From: an uncultured Oscillospiraceae bacterium
GTDB taxonomy: Bacteria > Bacillota > Clostridia > Oscillospirales > Oscillospiraceae
Assembly: GCA_905234575.1 (NCBI GenBank)
Contig: CAJOIG010000007.1
Span: 1 to 16,324 of the forward strand
Length of the DNA: 16,324 nucleotides
Reading direction: 5' to 3'
Part shown: positions 12,324 through 16,324 of the stretch, piece by piece
How positions within the stretch are numbered: position 1 is the first letter of the stretch
How the letters are laid out: each line of letters starts with the position of its first letter
Program-made: the position numbers and the translations under genes
Notes under the pieces: model-generated
Database searches by the model: none
The model's input: only the letters and a program-made list of their open reading frames with translations
Told to the model about the DNA's origin: nothing

Positions 12324-13082
12324 TCAGTCCGGGCTGACGTGGACGGTCGTCCCTTCCGAGAGGTACACCGTGCCGGTTATGTCGCTCTCCATCTGGGCGA
12401 CGGCGCTCAGAAGCATGCGGAGCTTGTATTCCGTGTTGTCGTTCGGACCCATGCGGACCGTGAAGCGGTCCAGATAGCGGAACGTGGGATCGGCGGAGTT
12501 TTCCATGTCGAGGTCCGTCACGTCCCGGGTCATGTCCATCTGCTGCATGGCCCGCAGGAGCGTCTGCAGGTATGTCAGCTTCAGGCTGTCCGCCTCGTCC
12601 ACGGTGAGGATCTCGCCGGCCTTCGGCGAAAGCGGCGTGACGTTCAGCACCCGGATGAGGCCGTCGAGCTCCGGTCCCTCTCCGCTGCCGAGGAGCTTAC
12701 AGTTGCCGGTCATCATCCAGCTCTGCCCCTCCCAGCCGACGTAGGCCAGAGCATAGCTCTCGTCCACGGAGATGATGATCTTGTTCGGCAGGCTGCGTTC
12801 GATGGACGCCTCCTCCACCAGAGGGAGCTTCGCAAAAATGCGGCTTGAGGCGGAGAAGCGGTTGATGAAAAAGAGGTTGTCCCCCATGTCGATGCCGGAG
12901 GCGTCGATGATCTCCTCGTCGGAATAGGACACCGCGCCGACCACCTCGATGGTTTGGACGCGGAAGAAGACGCCCATGCCGAACAGCAGCGCCACGCCCA
13001 CCAGCAGGACGGAGATCGGCGCGAACAGAGAGCCGCGTTTTTTCTTCTTGCGGGCGGCGCCGTATCGGTCGTATCTTGCCAT
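12324..13082 (-). CDS. ftsQ: Cell division protein FtsQ/DivIB
   Basis: This is a bitopic divisome protein that, with FtsL and DivIC/FtsB, controls septal wall synthesis by the SEDS-PBP pair. The 252 residues have a basic cytoplasmic head with RKKKKR (11-16), one membrane helix (about 19-40) and an extracellular POTRA domain (about 41-109), recognisable as IEVVGAVSYSDEEIIDASGI through SLPNKIIISVDE. The beta domain follows. Size is typical for DivIB (about 240-280). AAGGA lies inside the end of murG. The start is six bases after the murG stop, so the two are cotranscribed and likely translationally coupled. DivIB in Bacillus follows murB, which is absent here. Confidence 0.9.
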   Translation of the reverse strand: MARYDRYGAARKKKKRGSLFAPISVLLVGVALLFGMGVFFRVQTIEVVGAVSYSDEEIIDASGIDMGDNLFFINRFSASSRIFAKLPLVEEASIERSLPNKIIISVDESYALAYVGWEGQSWMMTGNCKLLGSGEGPELDGLIRVLNVTPLSPKAGEILTVDEADSLKLTYLQTLLRAMQQMDMTRDVTDLDMENSADPTFRYLDRFTVRMGPNDNTEYKLRMLLSAVAQMESDITGTVYLSEGTTVHVSPD

Positions 13083-13088
13083 AGTATC

Positions 13089-14219
13089 TTATCCTTTATT
13101 CTTCGAGCGTTCCGCGAGGCCGAGGACGATGGAGGTGATGCGGTCCGTGGCGTTTCGGACGCCCATGGTCGCGGAGGCCTCGTGCATCGCCGCGAGGGCC
13201 GCGGGATCGGAGAGAAGCTCCGTCACGGTCCGCAGAAGGTCCTCCCCCGTGAACTGTCCCTCCAGCAGCATCCGGGCCGCGCCGGCCTCCGCCAGGACCC
13301 GGGCGTTCTTCTCCTGGTGATGGTTCACGACGTTCGGGCTCGGGACGATCACGGCGGGCTTGCCGAGGAAGGTCAGCTCTCCGATGGTGGAGGCGCCCGC
13401 CCGGCAGAGGAGCACGTCCGCCGCGGCCATGATCTTCGGCATATCGTAGATGTACTCCCGGACATCGATCCGGCCGGAGCGCAGCGCATCGGTAGTCAGG
13501 GCCCCGCGAACGGCGTCGTAATACTGCTTGCCCGTGCCGTAGATGAGGCGGAAGCCGGGGTCCGGGCCCATGGCGCGGATGAGCTCCAGCATCCGCTCGT
13601 TCATATAGCCCGCACCAAGGGAGCCGAAGGTCGCGACGACGATGGGCTCATCAGCGGGCAGACCCAGCTCCCGCCGGGCCCGGGTTTTCTCGGTATGAAG
13701 GAATTCCACCCGCACCGGGGTGCCGGTGAGCTCCACCTTGGAGGGATCGCGGTAGGCATTCCGGCTCTCCTCGAGTCCGACCATGATCTGGTCCGCCGAG
13801 CGCTCCAGAAGGCGCGTCGTGAGACCGGGCACGGCGTTCGACTCGTGCACCGCCGTGGGGATGCCGAGCCGGGCCGCCTGGCGCAGCACAGGAAAGCAGA
13901 CATAGCCCCCGGTGCCGACCGCCACATCCGGCCGGAACTCCCGGAGGATCCGCCGGGAATCCGCCATGGCGCGGCGAAGAAGGTCCGCCGTGCGGAGGTT
14001 TTCCTTCAGGCTCTTCGGGCTCAGGCCGCGGCGGAAGCCCGCGATGCGGATGGTACGCAGGGCGTACCCCTCCCGGGGGACGAGCTCCGTCTCCATCTTG
14101 CCCTCCGCGCCGACGAACAGGATCTCCGCGTCGGGGATGAGCTCGCGGATCCGGCCGGCCACGCCGAGGGCGGGATTGATGTGGCCCGCGGTGCCGCCGC
14201 AGGTGAACAATACGCGCAT
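13089..14219 (-). CDS. murG: UDP-GlcNAc:lipid I GlcNAc transferase MurG
   Basis: This membrane-associated GT-B glycosyltransferase adds N-acetylglucosamine to lipid I to form lipid II. Starting from MRVLFTCGG, the 376 residues carry the first glycine loop GGTAGH (8-13, Gly to Ala against the common GGTGGH), the second loop GTGGYVCFP, and HESNAVPG. The donor site is CRAGASTIGEL, followed by NHHQEKNA for the uracil and ribose contacts. The third glycine loop reads FGSLGA instead of the common GGSQGA. The ATG at 14219 is chosen because the family begins there and GAGG lies eight bases upstream. Longer readings would extend into ftsW. It follows the ftsW stop by five bases. Confidence 0.93.
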   Translation of the reverse strand: MRVLFTCGGTAGHINPALGVAGRIRELIPDAEILFVGAEGKMETELVPREGYALRTIRIAGFRRGLSPKSLKENLRTADLLRRAMADSRRILREFRPDVAVGTGGYVCFPVLRQAARLGIPTAVHESNAVPGLTTRLLERSADQIMVGLEESRNAYRDPSKVELTGTPVRVEFLHTEKTRARRELGLPADEPIVVATFGSLGAGYMNERMLELIRAMGPDPGFRLIYGTGKQYYDAVRGALTTDALRSGRIDVREYIYDMPKIMAAADVLLCRAGASTIGELTFLGKPAVIVPSPNVVNHHQEKNARVLAEAGAARMLLEGQFTGEDLLRTVTELLSDPAALAAMHEASATMGVRNATDRITSIVLGLAERSKNKG

Positions 14220-14224
14220 GGCCG

Positions 14225-15400
14225 CTACCTCTTTTCCGGGATGTCCCGGGACATGGACAGGACGATCCCGATCTCGCCCATCTGCAGGAGCAGCGCCGTG
14301 CCGCCGTAGCTGAACAGCGGCAGGGAGATGCCGGTGCTCGGGATCGTGTTCGTGCACACCGCGACGTTCAGGATGACCTGAAGGGCAAACAGCGTCGTGA
14401 TGCCGACGCAGACAAGGCAGGAATACCGGTCCCGGGCGTGCATGGCGAGCCAGTAGCCGCGGATGATGAGCAGCGCGAACAGCGCGAGGATGAGGATCGC
14501 GCCGATGAAGCCGAGCTCCTCGCAGACGATGGAGAAGATATAGTCGTTGTGCTCCTCAGGCAAGTAGAGGTACTTCTGCCGGGAATTGCCGAGGCCGAGG
14601 CCCAGAAGCCCGCCGGAGCCGATGGAATACAGAGACTGCACCACCTGCCAGCCGGAGCCCGCCACGTCCGCGAAGGGGTCCGTCCAGGCGGTGAGGCGCT
14701 GCCGGACGTAGGGGAACAGCGCGTAAGCAAGACCCGCCGCGCCCGCCGCGCCGATGCCGCCGAAGATGAACAGGCGCAGAGCCGCGCCGCCGACGAACAG
14801 CATCACGAGACCCAGCGTGCCGATGATGACGAGCGCGGACATGTGCGGCTCCAGGGCGAGCAGCACGGCGATGAGGCCGAGCCAGCCCACGAACGGCACG
14901 AGACCGCGCATCGTGCGGATGTCGTCCTTTTTCTGGCAGATGAGCAGCGCAAAATACAGCACCACGCCGACCTTGGTCAGCTCCGAGGGCTGGAACGTGG
15001 TGAAGCCGAGGTCGATCCAGCGCTGGGCGCCGCCGCCCACCGCGCCGATGAACGCCACAAGGACCAGAAGGGCGATGGAGATGATGAACACGATGAAGGA
15101 AACCCGGCGATAAAAGCCCATGGGCAGGCGGGAGCAGACCAGCATGACACCGACGCCGCACATGGCGAACAGCGCCTGCCGGACGAAGTAATACGTCGCG
15201 TTGTGGTGGGTGATGCCCTCCACGTCGTAGTAGGCGCGGGCATAGCTCGACGAGAGCACCATCACGACGCCGATGGCGAGCAGGAGCAGCGCCAGCATGG
15301 CAAAGGGGATGTCCACATGACCGCGGTCGATGCTGTCGTCCGCGGTATAGTCCGCCAGACGCGTATTCTCATAGCGGACGGATCGGCTTTGTTCGTTCAC
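14225..15400 (-). CDS. ftsW: SEDS peptidoglycan glycosyltransferase FtsW/SpoVE
   Basis: This polytopic SEDS enzyme polymerises glycan strands from lipid II together with a class B PBP. The 391 residues have a soluble head of about 30, then about ten membrane segments. The family loops are QRWIDLGFTTFQPSELTK (126-143), SGWQVVQSLYSIGSGG (249-264), YLPEEHNDYIF (279-289, with the catalytic Asp near 286) and PSTGISLPLFSYGG near the end. The start is GTG at 15400, preceded by GGGGAG seven bases away. The gene lies 33 bases after mraY. Division FtsW and sporulation SpoVE cannot be told apart from sequence alone. The position between mraY and murG fits either. Confidence 0.9.
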   Translation of the reverse strand: MNEQSRSVRYENTRLADYTADDSIDRGHVDIPFAMLALLLLAIGVVMVLSSSYARAYYDVEGITHHNATYYFVRQALFAMCGVGVMLVCSRLPMGFYRRVSFIVFIISIALLVLVAFIGAVGGGAQRWIDLGFTTFQPSELTKVGVVLYFALLICQKKDDIRTMRGLVPFVGWLGLIAVLLALEPHMSALVIIGTLGLVMLFVGGAALRLFIFGGIGAAGAAGLAYALFPYVRQRLTAWTDPFADVAGSGWQVVQSLYSIGSGGLLGLGLGNSRQKYLYLPEEHNDYIFSIVCEELGFIGAILILALFALLIIRGYWLAMHARDRYSCLVCVGITTLFALQVILNVAVCTNTIPSTGISLPLFSYGGTALLLQMGEIGIVLSMSRDIPEKR

Positions 15401-15433
15401 AGCGGTTCTCCCCTCCCTTCGTGTGCGCTTGTG

Positions 15434-16324
15434 TTACAGGCCAAAGCGGTGGATCGTGCCGAAAAACGCGATCACGCAGAAGACGACGGTGACGCAGGTG
15501 AACAGCGCCACGATCTGCGTTTCCTTCCATTTATGCCCGGTCCAGCCGCCCATCTCGAGATGGTGGTGGAAGGGCGCCATCTTGAACACCCGCTTGCCGT
15601 GGGTGAGCTTGAAGTACCCGACCTGGATGATGTCCGACAGGGTCTCCAGAATAAAGATGATCCCCACGGGCACCAGAACGAGGGGCATATCCAGCGCGAA
15701 AGCCATGCCGCACACCGCGCCGCCAAGGAACAGGCTGCCGGTATCGCCCATGAAGCACTTGGCGGGATAGAAATTGTACAGCAGGAAGCCGAACAGGCCG
15801 CCGGTGAGACCCGCCGTGAACACATCCAGGCCGGCGAACTGCCGCCCCCACATGTAGGCGATGGCGGTGTAATACACCATGACCGGGATGGTCACGCTGG
15901 CGGCAAGGCCGTCGAGGCCGTCCGTCAGGTTCACGGCGTTCACCGTACCCACGACCACGAAGGCCGCAAACACGAAATACAGCCACTCGGGAATCCGGAC
16001 GGTGGTATCCCAGAACGGGATGTACAGATGCGGCTCGAGGTAGCCCTCCAGGCGGAGCAGATACAGCAGCGCAACCGCCACGGCGAGCTGCAGGATGAAC
16101 TTCGCCTTGGGCGACAGGCCGAGATTCTGCTTCTTTTTGAGCTTTTCAAAGTCGTCCAGGAAGCCGATGGCCCCGAAAAACAGGGAGAACAGCAGCACGA
16201 ACAGCGCGCCGCGGCTGCCCCGTGTATAGTCCGAAAAGCCCACGGTCAGGACGACCACAGTCACAGCGGCGATGAAGATGACGCCGCCCATGGTGGGCGT
16301 GCCGGCCTTGGTCTTGTGCCAGTT
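15434..16324 (-). CDS. mraY: MraY, phospho-MurNAc-pentapeptide translocase (partial, N-terminus beyond window)
   Basis: This integral membrane enzyme transfers phospho-MurNAc-pentapeptide from UDP to undecaprenyl phosphate, forming lipid I. The reading frame stays open to the right edge, where it encodes HKTKAGTPTMGG, a conserved MraY stretch normally about 40-50 residues from the N-terminus, so that portion lies outside the window. The 296 residues present include DDFEKLKKKQNLGLSPKAK (the DDxxK region), the catalytic NAVNLTDGLDGLA and HHHLEMGGW near the C-terminus, with about nine hydrophobic helices. Its internal ATG at 16291 is not the start. ftsW follows directly, with no murD between, unlike the usual mraY-murD-ftsW order. 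Confidence 0.95.
   Translation of the reverse strand, partial: NWHKTKAGTPTMGGVIFIAAVTVVVLTVGFSDYTRGSRGALFVLLFSLFFGAIGFLDDFEKLKKKQNLGLSPKAKFILQLAVAVALLYLLRLEGYLEPHLYIPFWDTTVRIPEWLYFVFAAFVVVGTVNAVNLTDGLDGLAASVTIPVMVYYTAIAYMWGRQFAGLDVFTAGLTGGLFGFLLYNFYPAKCFMGDTGSLFLGGAVCGMAFALDMPLVLVPVGIIFILETLSDIIQVGYFKLTHGKRVFKMAPFHHHLEMGGWTGHKWKETQIVALFTCVTVVFCVIAFFGTIHRFGL

Noticed and set aside
14220..14357. Longer N-terminus for MurG
   Set aside because: It would overlap the conserved FtsW C-terminus. The family starts at the residues MRVLFTCGG, and a ribosome site supports the ATG at 14219.

Overview
The window looks like chromosomal DNA of a GC-rich Gram-positive anaerobe in the class Clostridia, most likely a gut Oscillospirales-type bacterium. 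This is inferred from three things. Codon third positions are strongly G/C. The division proteins are of Firmicutes type, including an FtsZ with the EEDPFDSIFKIF-type tail and a DivIB/FtsQ with a POTRA domain. Promoters follow a plain TTGACA/TATAAT pattern with GGAGG ribosome binding sites. No rRNA, tRNA, CRISPR array, insertion sequence or phage gene was seen.

Left part (1-3240): a ribokinase-like sugar kinase (minus strand), a tiny PptA-like tautomerase with a TTG start (plus), an M20 amidohydrolase (minus, overlapping the tautomerase tail to tail) and a PaaI-type hotdog thioesterase (plus, own promoter and terminator). These are independent housekeeping or accessory metabolic genes rather than one operon.

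Middle part (3240-11040): a small coiled-coil protein with a basic AT-hook-like N-terminus (minus), an AT-rich 500-base gap that may hold a decayed small gene, then a plus-strand run. The run contains an RlmB/TrmH 23S rRNA 2'-O-methyltransferase whose message appears leaderless. It overlaps by 8 bases an 827-residue membrane protein that I read as a degenerate P-type ATPase (a pseudo-pump) behind a long Pro-Glu-rich head. Next come an EF-G-like GTPase of the EF-G2 kind with its own strong promoter, a membrane-anchored SGNH hydrolase, and a ferritin-like protein whose Shine-Dalgarno sequence is buried in a terminator-like hairpin.

Right part (11050-16324, all minus strand): a rearranged division and cell wall (dcw) cluster, transcribed mraY (cut by the window edge), ftsW/spoVE, murG, ftsQ/divIB, and then ftsZ from its own promoter. 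MraY makes lipid I, MurG converts it to lipid II, the SEDS protein polymerises glycan, DivIB belongs to the divisome and FtsZ builds the ring. murD, murC and ftsA, which sit among these genes in the classical cluster, are absent here.

The most unusual items are the pseudo-P-type ATPase coupled to the rRNA methyltransferase gene, the leaderless rlmB message, and the hairpin that combines a terminator with a sequestered ribosome binding site before the ferritin-like gene.
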